Positions 47,840-57,575 of a DNA stretch of 64,000 bases are shown here, in pieces. The notes beneath the pieces were generated by a model. It ran no database searches, was not told where the DNA came from, and saw only the letters and a list, made by a program, of their open reading frames with translations. The translations under genes were made by a program, and so were the position numbers. The DNA is from Bordetella parapertussis (GTDB lineage: Bacteria; Pseudomonadota; Gammaproteobacteria; Burkholderiales; Burkholderiaceae_C), in assembly GCA_945873925.1 (NCBI GenBank), contig CAMCES010000006.1, forward strand, positions 1 through 64,000, written 5' to 3'. The first letter of the stretch is position 1. The number at the start of each line of letters is the position of its first letter.

Positions 47840-48513
47840 GCCTGACTGCCACGCTTGCTGCGTGACAAATCCACACCCAGTTGTTTGAGCTTGCGGTAGA
47901 GGTGGGTGCGCTCCAAGCCGGTTTTCTCGGCCACGCGGGTCATCGAGCCACCCTCTTGCGCCAAATGGAATTCAAAATAGGCCTTCTCAAACCGATCACG
48001 TGCTTCGCGCAATGGGCCATTCAAGTCAAAGTGCTGAACAGCCAATAACTGGGCGAGTGAGGCCACGGTGAGGCCGGCATTGCCCGGGCTGGTGGTCGGA
48101 TCCAGGGGGCTTGGACCCGGGCTGATCACCGCTTTAGCGGCTGCCACAGGTCTGCGCGCCAAACCTTGTTCAACGGCTTTGAGGAGTTTTTGCAGGGTAA
48201 TGGGTTTTTCTAAGAACGCCAATGCACCAATGCGGGTGGCTTCAACCGCGGTGTCAATCGTGGCGTGTCCGCTCATCATGATCACAGGCATGTTGAGCAA
48301 GCCAGCACCTGCCCACTCTTTGAGCAAGGTCACGCCGTCGGTGTCAGGCATCCAAATGTCGAGCAAGACCAGGTCGGGTCGGGCGGCAGCACGGGCAGCA
48401 CGGGCTTGTGCTGCGTTCTCAGCCAATTCGACTTGGTGGCCTTCATCGTTCAAGATTTCAAACAAGAGGTCACGTATACCGAGCTCATCGTCGACCACCA
48501 AAATAGTTGCCAT
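47836..48513 (-). CDS. NtrX-like response regulator without AAA+ domain
   Basis: 225 residues. Receiver domain: TILVVDDELGIRDLL, phospho-Asp52 in LVLLDIWMPDTDG, SGHATID, and Lys103 in FLEKPI. A linker of about 60 residues follows, then a Fis-type helix-turn-helix (MTRVAEKTGLERTHLYRKLKQLGVDLS). The sigma54-interacting AAA+ ATPase of classical NtrX/NtrC is missing, and there is no sign of frameshift, so it is a genuine short form. It lies 15 bases after its kinase gene. Confidence 0.88.
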   Translation of the reverse strand: MATILVVDDELGIRDLLFEILNDEGHQVELAENAAQARAARAAARPDLVLLDIWMPDTDGVTLLKEWAGAGLLNMPVIMMSGHATIDTAVEATRIGALAFLEKPITLQKLLKAVEQGLARRPVAAAKAVISPGPSPLDPTTSPGNAGLTVASLAQLLAVQHFDLNGPLREARDRFEKAYFEFHLAQEGGSMTRVAEKTGLERTHLYRKLKQLGVDLSRSKRGSQA

Positions 48514-48528
48514 GTTGCTGTGTGATGT

Positions 48529-50787
48529 CTAGTTGGTTTGTGAATCGGCAAGTCGAAATGATAACGACACTTGCGCCCCGGTCACCACCTCTGCCTCTGT
48601 CTTGTTTTTCAGCTCAATGCGAGCATGGTGGTCGTCTGCAATTTTCTTGACCACGGCCAGCCCCAAGCCGGTGCCACTGGCTTTGGTAGTGACATAGGGC
48701 TCGAACGCGCGCTGCAACACCGCCTCGGCAAATCCGCTGCCATTGTCTTGTATCGTCATGCGCACTCGGCCCGAGTGAGGCCGCAATTCGGTGCTGACCA
48801 TGACCTGCGGTTGCGCCAGGGTCCGGCAAGCATCTTGTGCGTTTTGAATCAGGTTGTGCACCACTTGGCGCAGCTGCGCCGGGTCGCCCATGATCTGCGG
48901 CAGCTCTGGCCCCAGCTGCCAGACCACCGGCACGGCCGCATTGTCGTTTTCATACAGTGGCATCATTTCACTGAGCAAGGTGTTGAGGTCCAGGCCTTGC
49001 AAGCGCGCCGGTGGTAAGCGCCCAAAGTCGCGAAACTCGTTGACCAAGCGCTGCAGGGCATCTACCTGATCGACAATGGTTTTGACAGACTTTGTCACCA
49101 AGGCCTGTTCGATTGGCTCGAGCTTGCCGTCGAGTTTCATGGCCATGCGTTCGGCCGAGAGCTGTATCGGGGTCAGTGGGTTTTTGATTTCATGCGCCAA
49201 GCGTCTGGCCACTTCCGCCCAGGCCTGGTTGCGCTGGGCCGAGACGATTTCAGAAATGTCATCGAACACCAGCAACCACTCACCTTGCGGCAACACCGCC
49301 CCCCGTGCAACCAAGGTGGTGTGCTGGAGTGTGTTGTGTCCAAAGTCCATTTGGTGGTCGGACTGCACAGAGGCTTCAAGTTCAAAAGATTGCTGCCAAT
49401 GGTCTGCGCTGTGTTGCTGGAGCTCAGAGTTGAATTCCCTGAACTGGTCAAGCACCTGTTGGCCGAAACTTTCCAAGCCAGGCACCCTTGACAACACGAT
49501 GCCCAAGTGGCTGGCCAAGGGCAGGTGAAGGATGCGGGTGGCGCCTGGATTGACTGACAAGACATGACCCTTCGCATCCAACAACATCACGCCTGCGGTC
49601 AGATTGTCCAGCATGGTCTGCAAGTGGTTGCGGGCCAAGTCCACCTCGGCCATGCTGCGCTCGACCGAGTTGCGCGCATCTGACAACTGTTGTGTCATGT
49701 CGGCAAAGGATCGGGTCAGACCATCGAGTTCATCCTTGCCCTGCAGAAAAGGTTTGGGACGAAGATCTCCCAAGGCCACATCTCTGACGCCCTCGGCCAA
49801 GACCAACAACGGCCTTGCCAATTGGTTGCCCAGCAACACGGCCAGCAGCACTGCGCCGAACACCGCCAAAAAAAGCGCCAGGCTCAGGGTGCCGATGTAC
49901 ATGCGTTGCAATCCCTCGCGGGCCAGCGCGCGCTCTTGGTATTGCCGGTTGGCCTCCAACACCGCCAGTGCATTGGCCACCAACAAAGGAGGGAGTTTTT
50001 TCACCACCTGCAGCACCTTTGCTTGTTGGTCCAACTCAAAGCCGTTGGCGGGAATTTGCACCAATACTTTCAGGCGGGGCGCCACGCCTGGCAGGCTGTC
50101 ATCCAAGCCCTCGCTGCGCCAACTCAAACCTTGTGTTTTGACCTGGCGCCATTCCGAGGGGCTTGGTCGTTCGGCTTGCAGCTGGTAGTTGGCGTTACCG
50201 ACACTGGCCAACAAGTTGCCGCTGCCAAGCCACAAGCTGACCTCCGATGCATCGAGTTGGTCGCGTATTTTTTCCAACGCCAGGGGCATCGCACTCAGCG
50301 GGGTGGCTTGCAAGTTCAGGCTGGCCGAGCGCAGATCGGCACTGAGTTCAGTGGCCAAGCTCTCCAAGGTAGATCGGCTGAGATTCAAGCCAGCATCGAG
50401 TGCCACCTCGACTTTGGTGTCAAACCACACGGTCATGGAGCGGGTCACGAACTGGTAGGAGACACCATAAATCAGTACCCCCGGCAAGATGCCTACCAAG
50501 GCAAAAATCGCTGCCAACTTGACCAACAACCGGCTGCCAAATTTGCCCTGGCGCAAACGCTGCAGCAAGCGCCAGGCAAACCAACTGATCACCAGCAGCA
50601 ACAAGGCAGCAAACACCATGTTCAAGCCAAACAACAGGCTGAAGTTTTGCTCGTAAACATCCCAGCGCTGGGTGGCTTGTGTCAACAAGAAAAGCAACAC
50701 CAAGGCCAAGGACATCAAGATGGTCAAGACCACGCCCAGCAACCAACTGCGGTGTCGCAGTGCAGTCACGCTGGCTTGTGGCTTCAT
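48529..50787 (-). CDS. NtrY-like sensor histidine kinase
   Basis: 752 residues. Two N-terminal helices (WLLGVVLTILMSLALVLLFLL; LLFGLNMVFAALLLLVISWFAWRLL) and a third (LVKLAAIFALVGILPGVLIYGVSYQF) precede a periplasmic domain, then a helix (LSLALFLAVFGAVLLAVLLG), HAMP, a PAS domain (NLTAGVMLLDAKGHVLSVNPGATRIL), the H-box ARRLAHEIKNPLTPIQLSAERM, N-box VVHNLIQNAQDACR and G-boxes DNGSGF and GTGLGLAVVKKI. This is the NtrY layout; a role in nitrogen or redox sensing is inferred from relatives. Start overlaps the DUF4390 stop (ATGA). Confidence 0.92.
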   Translation of the reverse strand: MKPQASVTALRHRSWLLGVVLTILMSLALVLLFLLTQATQRWDVYEQNFSLLFGLNMVFAALLLLVISWFAWRLLQRLRQGKFGSRLLVKLAAIFALVGILPGVLIYGVSYQFVTRSMTVWFDTKVEVALDAGLNLSRSTLESLATELSADLRSASLNLQATPLSAMPLALEKIRDQLDASEVSLWLGSGNLLASVGNANYQLQAERPSPSEWRQVKTQGLSWRSEGLDDSLPGVAPRLKVLVQIPANGFELDQQAKVLQVVKKLPPLLVANALAVLEANRQYQERALAREGLQRMYIGTLSLALFLAVFGAVLLAVLLGNQLARPLLVLAEGVRDVALGDLRPKPFLQGKDELDGLTRSFADMTQQLSDARNSVERSMAEVDLARNHLQTMLDNLTAGVMLLDAKGHVLSVNPGATRILHLPLASHLGIVLSRVPGLESFGQQVLDQFREFNSELQQHSADHWQQSFELEASVQSDHQMDFGHNTLQHTTLVARGAVLPQGEWLLVFDDISEIVSAQRNQAWAEVARRLAHEIKNPLTPIQLSAERMAMKLDGKLEPIEQALVTKSVKTIVDQVDALQRLVNEFRDFGRLPPARLQGLDLNTLLSEMMPLYENDNAAVPVVWQLGPELPQIMGDPAQLRQVVHNLIQNAQDACRTLAQPQVMVSTELRPHSGRVRMTIQDNGSGFAEAVLQRAFEPYVTTKASGTGLGLAVVKKIADDHHARIELKNKTEAEVVTGAQVSLSFRLADSQTN

Positions 50788-51392
50788 TTCGGCAAGTCAT
50801 CCAAGCGCTGGCTGAGCCGCGCTTCCAGGGCCCAGTCGTTGCTGGTCAGGTTGCCAAACTGCAAGGCTTGGGGCAGTTGGCTCAAGTCCAAGCTGAAGCG
50901 AAAGTCAACCCGCTGTTTGCTGTTGCGCAGTTGATTGGCCTCGGCAAATTTCCAGCGGCTGATTTTTTGCACGGTTAGCAACGCGTCCTTCAAATTGTCG
51001 TGGCTGTTACCCAAGGTGACTCCCAAGCCAGAGGACAAGATGGGCTGGGTTGACTGGTGCACACGCCAGCGCCTGGACAAAGGCTGGTAACTCAAACGCA
51101 CATACCGCTCAACCAGAGCAACGCGTTTGTCATACCAATACCACCGCTCCTGCAAGACCTCGGCTTGCAACAAGAATGTGATGGGCATGCCACGCACCAG
51201 TGCGTCTTCCAAACTCGCTGGCAATTCAAAGGCCAAATTGGCATTGAGGTAGCCGCCCTCCTCGTCGCGTTCTACCGCAAAATCGCTCACCACAATCGAT
51301 GTGGATTGGGCCAGCGCTGCGTTTGTCAGACCCATGCAGAGCAACAACAGGGCCAGCCAGTGGCTCGCAGCCTTTGCCATGCGTTGCAACAT
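50784..51392 (-). CDS. Exported DUF4390 family protein
   Basis: 202 residues from ATG 51392. Signal peptide SHWLALLLLCMGLTNAALAQ; the mature part SIVVSDFAVERDEEGGYLNANLAFELPASLEDALVRGMPITFLLQAEVLQERWYWYDKRVALVERYVRLSYQPLSRRWRV is the DUF4390 pattern (periplasmic, unknown function). It lies between rsmB and the NtrY-like gene, the usual betaproteobacterial order, and may act with the kinase. Start four bases after the rsmB stop; ATG 51380 is an alternative. Confidence 0.85.
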   Translation of the reverse strand: MLQRMAKAASHWLALLLLCMGLTNAALAQSTSIVVSDFAVERDEEGGYLNANLAFELPASLEDALVRGMPITFLLQAEVLQERWYWYDKRVALVERYVRLSYQPLSRRWRVHQSTQPILSSGLGVTLGNSHDNLKDALLTVQKISRWKFAEANQLRNSKQRVDFRFSLDLSQLPQALQFGNLTSNDWALEARLSQRLDDLPK

Positions 51393-51396
51393 GCGC

Positions 51397-52746
51397 CTAA
51401 GCGTCGGCGCGGCGTTCAAGCAAGGCATAAAAAAATCCATCGTGTTCACCAAAAGCATTGTCCAAGACCTCCGGCCTGTTTGCGGAGACCCCGGGTATTA
51501 ATTGCACGGATGGGGCAAGCAAACGCGCCTGAGTGTTGTGTGCAAGAAACGCTTTCACCTGTGCACTGCCCTCTTGCTCAAACAAGGAGCAGGTGCAGTA
51601 GAGCATGCGACCACCTGGCCTGAGCAATGGCCACAAGGCTTGCAACAACTTTTTTTGTTGCTTGGCCAAGCTACCCAAGTCACTGGCCCGTCTGAGCCAA
51701 GGAATGTCTGGGTGCCGCCGCACTATGCCTGAAGCGGTGCAAGGCGCATCCAACAAAATCGCATCAAACGCCTGGCCGTCATGCCATGATGCGGTGTCTC
51801 CCGCATCTGCCACTTTCACCTGTGCTTGCAAGCGCAGGCGGCGCAAATTCTCACCCATGCGTTGGCAGCGCAACCCGTCCAAGTCCAGGGCCAAGACCTG
51901 TGCATCCGACAGTTCCAGCAAATGGGCGGTTTTACCTCCTGGTGCGGCACATGCATCCAAGACACGCAGTGCTTTTCCTGATTGCGGCTGGATGCCATGC
52001 AACAACAGGGGGGCAGCGAGTTGTGCGCCTGCGTCTTGCACAGACCATTGTCCTTGGTCAAAGCCAGGCAAGGCATGGACTGGCAAGGCACGCTTGAGCA
52101 CCAGTCCCTGCTCGCCTGTTTGCACACTCTCGATTCCCACTGCAGACCACTTGGCTTGCAGTGCCTCGCGTGAGGTTTGCCGGGTATTGACCCGCAGCAC
52201 CATCGGTGCAGGCACATGACTGGCTTGCAACACCGATTCCCAATGCTGCGGATGGTCTTTGCGTATCGCCTGTATCCACCAATCGGGCAGATTCCACTTG
52301 GCGCTTGGCAGACTGTCGGTGGCTGTCATGCATGCTTGGCGCTCTCGCAGGAAGCGACGTAAACACGCATTGATGAAAGAGGCTTGGGCTTTGGTGGCAG
52401 GGTCGTGTTTGGCCGCTTCGACCAACTGGCTCACCAAGGTATGTGACGGGTACATGGCCTGCGCTTCATCCACCACCAAAGCCAAGCCAGTGCACAACAA
52501 GGCATTGGCAGCTGCGCTGGGTGGTCGTTGCACCAGCATTTTTTGGATCGCCAATGTGCGGCCCCATTGACGCAGCACCGCAAACAAAAGTGCTTGCGCG
52601 CCCGGGCGCAAGCCAGTGTCGATAGGCGCCAGGGCCTGCGCATGGTTGCGCCCTTGCAGCACCGATTGCAATGCTTGGGCACAGGCCTGCAACTGCTGCC
52701 ACAAGGGCGGCGCCATGGGTGTGGTCTTGGGCATACCGCTGCCCAT
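51397..52746 (-). CDS. rsmB: 16S rRNA (cytosine967-C5)-methyltransferase RsmB
   Basis: About 449 residues. N-terminal NusB-like domain (ALLFAVLRQWGRTLAIQKML...FINACLRRFLRER), then the RsmB core: VLRVNTRQTSREALQAKW, QDAGAQLAAPLL, LDACAAPGGKTAHLLEL (SAM loop), ILLDAPCTASGIVRRHPDIPWLRR (catalytic-region DAPCT) and LYCTCSLFEQEG with the second active-site cysteine. It methylates C967 of 16S rRNA. ATG 52746 is used; a GTG at 52752 overlaps the LemA-like stop as GTGA and is equally possible. Confidence 0.93.
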   Translation of the reverse strand: MGSGMPKTTPMAPPLWQQLQACAQALQSVLQGRNHAQALAPIDTGLRPGAQALLFAVLRQWGRTLAIQKMLVQRPPSAAANALLCTGLALVVDEAQAMYPSHTLVSQLVEAAKHDPATKAQASFINACLRRFLRERQACMTATDSLPSAKWNLPDWWIQAIRKDHPQHWESVLQASHVPAPMVLRVNTRQTSREALQAKWSAVGIESVQTGEQGLVLKRALPVHALPGFDQGQWSVQDAGAQLAAPLLLHGIQPQSGKALRVLDACAAPGGKTAHLLELSDAQVLALDLDGLRCQRMGENLRRLRLQAQVKVADAGDTASWHDGQAFDAILLDAPCTASGIVRRHPDIPWLRRASDLGSLAKQQKKLLQALWPLLRPGGRMLYCTCSLFEQEGSAQVKAFLAHNTQARLLAPSVQLIPGVSANRPEVLDNAFGEHDGFFYALLERRADA

Positions 52747-52748
52747 GC

Positions 52749-53303
52749 TCACAACACGGTTGCGCTATGGAACTGGAACAACTTGGCCAGCAAGGCAGCG
52801 GGGTATTGGGCGATCGCTTCGTTGTATTCGGCAATCGCGGCATTGAACCGCTGGGCTTCGGGTTGCACCAACAAATCGAGTTCCAACCAACGTTGCTGCA
52901 AATGCTCGGGCACACTCACGTAATACACATCCGGGTGGGTCAAGGCCAACCAGGCGTCTTGCATTTCAGCGGCAGCGTCTTGCAAAGCCTTGATGCTGTC
53001 TTCTTCCAGGGGGTGGGTTTGCATACGCGCCATGGCCATGGTGGACAAACTGGCAGCCACTTGCAAACGGGTCCATTGGTCAGCACCCAGGTCGGTGGGC
53101 AAGGCACTGGACCACAGCTGTGGTGCAGCAGCAGCAGCAGTCACGGCCTGATGAACCACCTCTTGGTAGTTCATCAAGACCGATTCCAGTGGGCTAAATT
53201 GCTGAGCCACCTGGGCACGCAAGCGCACCAATCGGTTGTACGCCCCCAAGGCCCAAAAGACCAAGATGGCGATCAGCAACCAAAACCAGCCTGAATGCAA
53301 CAT
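52749..53303 (-). CDS. LemA-like membrane protein
   Basis: 184 residues from ATG 53303 (a GTG precedes it). One N-terminal transmembrane helix (WFWLLIAILVFWALGAYNRLVRLRAQV) with the LemA-type YNxLV motif, then a helical domain ending YNEAIAQYPAALLAKLFQFH, matching the C-terminal YN-x-FP-x-LA-x-F pattern of LemA proteins. The middle differs from canonical LemA (an Ala-rich segment AVTAAAAAPQLW), so it is a divergent member. Function unknown. It lies 57 bases downstream of rpoC and overlaps rsmB. Confidence 0.75.
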   Translation of the reverse strand: MLHSGWFWLLIAILVFWALGAYNRLVRLRAQVAQQFSPLESVLMNYQEVVHQAVTAAAAAPQLWSSALPTDLGADQWTRLQVAASLSTMAMARMQTHPLEEDSIKALQDAAAEMQDAWLALTHPDVYYVSVPEHLQQRWLELDLLVQPEAQRFNAAIAEYNEAIAQYPAALLAKLFQFHSATVL

Positions 53304-53333
53304 CACTCAGCGCCTTGAAACGTGCAAGACGTT

Positions 53334-53360
53334 CCCACATGGCCCCGCAAGGCCATGGGG
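53334..53360 (-). terminator. GC-rich hairpin immediately after rpoC
   Basis: On the rpoC transcript CCCC-AUGGCC pairs with GGCCAUG-U-GGG (arms 53334-53344 and 53351-53360, one bulged base, six-base loop) directly after the stop codon. There is no U-tract, so it may be a weak or factor-dependent terminator or an mRNA 3'-end protector before the LemA-like gene. Confidence 0.45.
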
Positions 53361-56300
53361 TCAGTCTGCCGGCGTCTCTTCGCTGCTGCCTTCTTGCTGA
53401 GCCAAGGCCAATTCTTCGGCCTCGGTTTCGGCGATGGCACGGCGCTCTGCCTCGTCCATCAGGTCTTTGGCTTTGCGCGCACGGTGGTAAGCCATGCCAG
53501 AACCAGCGGGGATCAAACGACCCACGATGACGTTTTCTTTCAAGCCACGCAGTTCGTCGCGTTTGCCCATGATGGCCGCTTCGGTCAACACACGTGTGGT
53601 TTCTTGGAAAGAAGCCGCAGAGATGAACGAGTCAGTTGACAAGGACGCTTTGGTGATACCCAACAACAAGTTGGTGTAAGTGGCCGGGATCTTGCCCGCA
53701 GCCATCAACGCCTCGTTGGTGTTGAGCATTTCTGAACGCTCGACTTGTTCGCCAGAGATGTAGGCAGTGTCTCCAACGTTGTCGACAACCACACGGCGCA
53801 GCATCTGACGCACGATCACTTCGATGTGCTTGTCATTGATCTTCACGCCTTGCAAACGGTAAACGTCTTGCACTTCGTCGACGATGTAGCGGGCCAGCTC
53901 TTCGATGCCCAACAAACGCAAGATGTCTTGTGGGTCGGCGGGACCGTCCACGATACTCTCACCCTTGTTGACCACTTGGCCTTCGTGCACCACCATGTTT
54001 TTCTCTTTGGGGATGAGCTCTTCCCAGACTTTGCCTTCAGGGTCGGTGATTTGCAGGCGAATCTTGCCTTTGGTCTCCTTACCGAACGACACCGTTCCGG
54101 TCATCTCAGCCAAGATGCCCTTGTCTTTGGGTGAACGCGCCTCGAACAGCTCGGCCACACGTGGTAAACCGCCGGTGATGTCTCGGGTCTTTTGACCTTC
54201 GACAGGGATACGCGCCAACACCTCGCCAGGACCCACGTCTTGACCATCACGCACTTGGATCAGCGCGCCAATTTGGAAACCGATGGTCACAGAGTGATCG
54301 GTACCGGGGATCTTGACTTCTTTGCCAGAGGCATCGATCAGTTTGACCTGTGGACGCACCACTTTGGTCGAGCCGCGACGCTTGGGATCGATCACCACCA
54401 AGGTGGACAGGCCAGTGACCTCGTCCAACTGCTTGGCCACGGTCAAACCTTCTTCGACATTCTCGAATTGGGTTTTACCAGCGAACTCGGTGATCACAGG
54501 ACGTGTCAGCGGATCCCAGTTGGCCAAGATGGTGCCGGCTTTGATGGCTTGGTCAGGTTTGATCGCCAAGATCGCGCCATACGGCACTTTGTGGCGCTCG
54601 CGCTCGCGGCCTTGCTCATCATGGATGATGATCTCACCAGAGCGAGAGATGACCACCAACTCTTTTTTGCTGTTGGTCACATAACGCATGGTGGCGTTGA
54701 AACCGATCACGCCGTTGGACTTGGCATCCACGCTGGAGGCCACCGCCGCACGCGAGGCCGCACCACCGATGTGGAAGGTACGCATGGTGAGCTGTGTGCC
54801 TGGCTCGCCAATCGACTGAGCAGCGATCACACCAACCGCTTCGCCGACATTGACCAAACCACCACGGCCCAGATCGCGGCCATAGCACTTGGCGCACAAT
54901 CCAAAACGGGTTTCGCAGTTGAGTGCGGTGCGGACTTTGATTTCGTCCACGCCCAACAACTCGATCTCATCGATCAGGTCTTCGTCGAGCATGTGGCCGG
55001 CAGGCACCAACACGTCGCGGGTTTCAGGGTGGATCACATCCTCGGCCACAGTGCGGCCCAGCACACGGTCACGCAAGGATTCGATCACCTCACCACCTTC
55101 AACGATGGCGCGCATCAATTGGCCGTTGGCGGTACCGCAGTCGTCCTCGATCACCACCAAGTCTTGGGTCACATCCACCAATCGGCGTGTCAGGTAGCCT
55201 GAGTTGGCGGTTTTCAGCGCCGTGTCAGCCAAGCCTTTGCGAGCGCCGTGGGTAGAGATGAAGTATTGCAACACGTTCAGGCCTTCGCGGAAGTTCGCGG
55301 TGATCGGCGTCTCGATGATCGAGCCATCGGGCTTGGCCATCAAACCGCGCATGCCTGCCAACTGGCGAATTTGAGCCGCGGAGCCACGCGCACCCGAATC
55401 AGCCATCATGTAGATGGAGTTGAACGACTCTTGCTCGACTTCGTTGCCATGGCGGTCGATGGTTTTCTCTTTGCGGAGTTGGTCCATCATCACCTTGGAC
55501 ACGGCGTCACCCGCCTTGCCCCAAATGTCCACCACTTTGTTGTAACGCTCGCCAGAAGTGACCAGACCTGAGACGTATTGCTGCTCGATGTCTTTGACTT
55601 CTTTTTCAGCGCTTTCAATGATCGCGTGTTTTTCTTGCGGCACCAACATGTCGTCGATGCAAATCGAGATGCCGGCGCGTGTCGCCAAACGGAAACCGTT
55701 TTGCAACAGTTTGTCGGCGAACACCACGGTCTCTTTCAAGCCGCATTTGCGGAAAGAGGTGTTGATCAGCTTGGAAATTTCTTTCTTCTTCAGCGCTTTG
55801 TTCAAGTTGCTGAAAGGCAAGCCTTTGGGCAGGATCTCAGACAACAAGGCGCGGCCCACGGTGGTTTCGACCAGTGAGGTGCTGGCAGCAAAATCGCCTG
55901 TGAATTTGTCCTTGGTCCACTCGGTCATGCGCACCGTGATCTTGGCGGTGAGTTCCACCACATCCGCGTCAAGTGCACGCTGCACTTCACCGACGTCGGC
56001 AAACACCAGGCCTTCGCCTTTGCCGTTGATGCGCTCACGGGTCGTGTAGTAGAGACCCAGCACCACGTCTTGGGATGGCACGATGGAAGGTTCGCCGTTG
56101 GCTGGGAACAGCACGTTGTTGGAGGCCAGCATCAAGGTGCGGGCTTCCATCTGTGCTTCCACCGACAAAGGCACGTGAACCGCCATCTGGTCGCCGTCAA
56201 AGTCGGCGTTAAAGGCAGAGCAAACCAAGGGATGCAACTGAATCGCTTTGCCTTCGATCAAAATAGGTTCGAAGGCTTGGATGCCCAAGCGGTGCAAAGT

Positions 56301-57575
56301 AGGGGCACGGTTGAGCAACACGGGATGCTCTTTGATGACCTCTTCCAAGATGTCCCACACCACAGGGGTGCCGGCTTCCACTTCTTTTTTGGCCGCCTTG
56401 ATCGTGGTGGCAATGCCCATCAACTCCAGCTTGCTGAAGATGAAGGGCTTGAACAACTCGAGAGCCATCAATTTGGGCAAACCGCACTGGTGCAACTTTA
56501 GGGTTGGGCCCACGGTGATCACGGAGCGGCCTGAATAGTCGACACGCTTGCCCAGCAAGTTTTGGCGGAAACGGCCTGACTTGCCTTTGATCATGTCGGC
56601 CAAGGACTTCAAGGCGCGCTTGTTGGCGCCGGTCATGGCCTTGCCGCGGCGACCGTTGTCGAGCAAACTGTCCACCGCTTCTTGCAACATGCGCTTTTCA
56701 TTGCGGGCAATGATTTCAGGCGCATTGAGCTCGAGCAAACGACGCAAACGGCTGTTGCGGTTGATCACGCGGCGGTAAAGATCGTTCAAGTCGGAGGTGG
56801 CGAAACGGCCGCCGTCCAAGGGCACCAAAGGACGCAAATCGGGCGGTAACACCGGCAACACCGACAACACCATCCACTCGGGCTTGATGCCTGATTTCTT
56901 GAACGCTTCGAGCACCTTGAGGCGCTTGGCGTTTTTCTTGATCTTGATTTCCGAGCCGGTCAAATCGTTGCGGAGCTTTTCGATCTCCATGTCGATTTCC
57001 ATGCTCTCGAGCAAGTCGCGAACACCTTCGGCACCCATCTTGGCCTGGAACTCGTCGCCCAGCTCGATGCGCTTGGCTTCGTAGTCGTCCTCGGTCATGA
57101 TGGCGTACTTTTTCAAAGATGTCATGCCTGGGTCGGTCACGACATAGGCTTCAAAGTACAACACGCGTTCGATGTCACGCAAGGTCATGTCCAACACCAA
57201 GCCCAAACGGCTGGGCAGGGATTTCAAAAACCAGATGTGGGCACAAGGCGCGGCCAGGTCGATGTGGCCCATGCGCTCGCGTCGCACTTTGGTTTGGGTG
57301 ACTTCAACACCACACTTCTCGCAAATCACGCCACGGTGCTTCAGGCGCTTGTATTTGCCGCACAAGCATTCGTAGTCCTTGATGGGGCCGAAGATCTTGG
57401 CGCAAAACAAACCGTCACGTTCAGGCTTGAAGGTGCGGTAGTTGATGGTTTCAGGCTTTTTGACTTCGCCAAAAGACCATGAGCGGATTTTTTCCGGCGA
57501 AGCCAGTCCAATTTTGATGGCATCGAAATGCTCATCAGGTGTGAACTGCTTAAAGAGGTCGAGTAATGATTTCAT
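53361..57575 (-). CDS. rpoC: RNA polymerase beta' subunit
   Basis: 1404 residues. Opening [64 protein letters not shown] with the N-terminal zinc cysteines in [23 protein letters not shown]; catalytic Mg motif NADFDGDQM; bridge-helix/trigger-loop regions ([55 protein letters not shown]); second zinc site [16 protein letters not shown]. Full length for a proteobacterial beta'. The start overlaps the rpoB stop (ATGA), so beta and beta' are translated in tandem. Confidence 0.98.
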   Translation of the reverse strand: MKSLLDLFKQFTPDEHFDAIKIGLASPEKIRSWSFGEVKKPETINYRTFKPERDGLFCAKIFGPIKDYECLCGKYKRLKHRGVICEKCGVEVTQTKVRRERMGHIDLAAPCAHIWFLKSLPSRLGLVLDMTLRDIERVLYFEAYVVTDPGMTSLKKYAIMTEDDYEAKRIELGDEFQAKMGAEGVRDLLESMEIDMEIEKLRNDLTGSEIKIKKNAKRLKVLEAFKKSGIKPEWMVLSVLPVLPPDLRPLVPLDGGRFATSDLNDLYRRVINRNSRLRRLLELNAPEIIARNEKRMLQEAVDSLLDNGRRGKAMTGANKRALKSLADMIKGKSGRFRQNLLGKRVDYSGRSVITVGPTLKLHQCGLPKLMALELFKPFIFSKLELMGIATTIKAAKKEVEAGTPVVWDILEEVIKEHPVLLNRAPTLHRLGIQAFEPILIEGKAIQLHPLVCSAFNADFDGDQMAVHVPLSVEAQMEARTLMLASNNVLFPANGEPSIVPSQDVVLGLYYTTRERINGKGEGLVFADVGEVQRALDADVVELTAKITVRMTEWTKDKFTGDFAASTSLVETTVGRALLSEILPKGLPFSNLNKALKKKEISKLINTSFRKCGLKETVVFADKLLQNGFRLATRAGISICIDDMLVPQEKHAIIESAEKEVKDIEQQYVSGLVTSGERYNKVVDIWGKAGDAVSKVMMDQLRKEKTIDRHGNEVEQESFNSIYMMADSGARGSAAQIRQLAGMRGLMAKPDGSIIETPITANFREGLNVLQYFISTHGARKGLADTALKTANSGYLTRRLVDVTQDLVVIEDDCGTANGQLMRAIVEGGEVIESLRDRVLGRTVAEDVIHPETRDVLVPAGHMLDEDLIDEIELLGVDEIKVRTALNCETRFGLCAKCYGRDLGRGGLVNVGEAVGVIAAQSIGEPGTQLTMRTFHIGGAASRAAVASSVDAKSNGVIGFNATMRYVTNSKKELVVISRSGEIIIHDEQGRERERHKVPYGAILAIKPDQAIKAGTILANWDPLTRPVITEFAGKTQFENVEEGLTVAKQLDEVTGLSTLVVIDPKRRGSTKVVRPQVKLIDASGKEVKIPGTDHSVTIGFQIGALIQVRDGQDVGPGEVLARIPVEGQKTRDITGGLPRVAELFEARSPKDKGILAEMTGTVSFGKETKGKIRLQITDPEGKVWEELIPKEKNMVVHEGQVVNKGESIVDGPADPQDILRLLGIEELARYIVDEVQDVYRLQGVKINDKHIEVIVRQMLRRVVVDNVGDTAYISGEQVERSEMLNTNEALMAAGKIPATYTNLLLGITKASLSTDSFISAASFQETTRVLTEAAIMGKRDELRGLKENVIVGRLIPAGSGMAYHRARKAKDLMDEAERRAIAETEAEELALAQQEGSSEETPAD

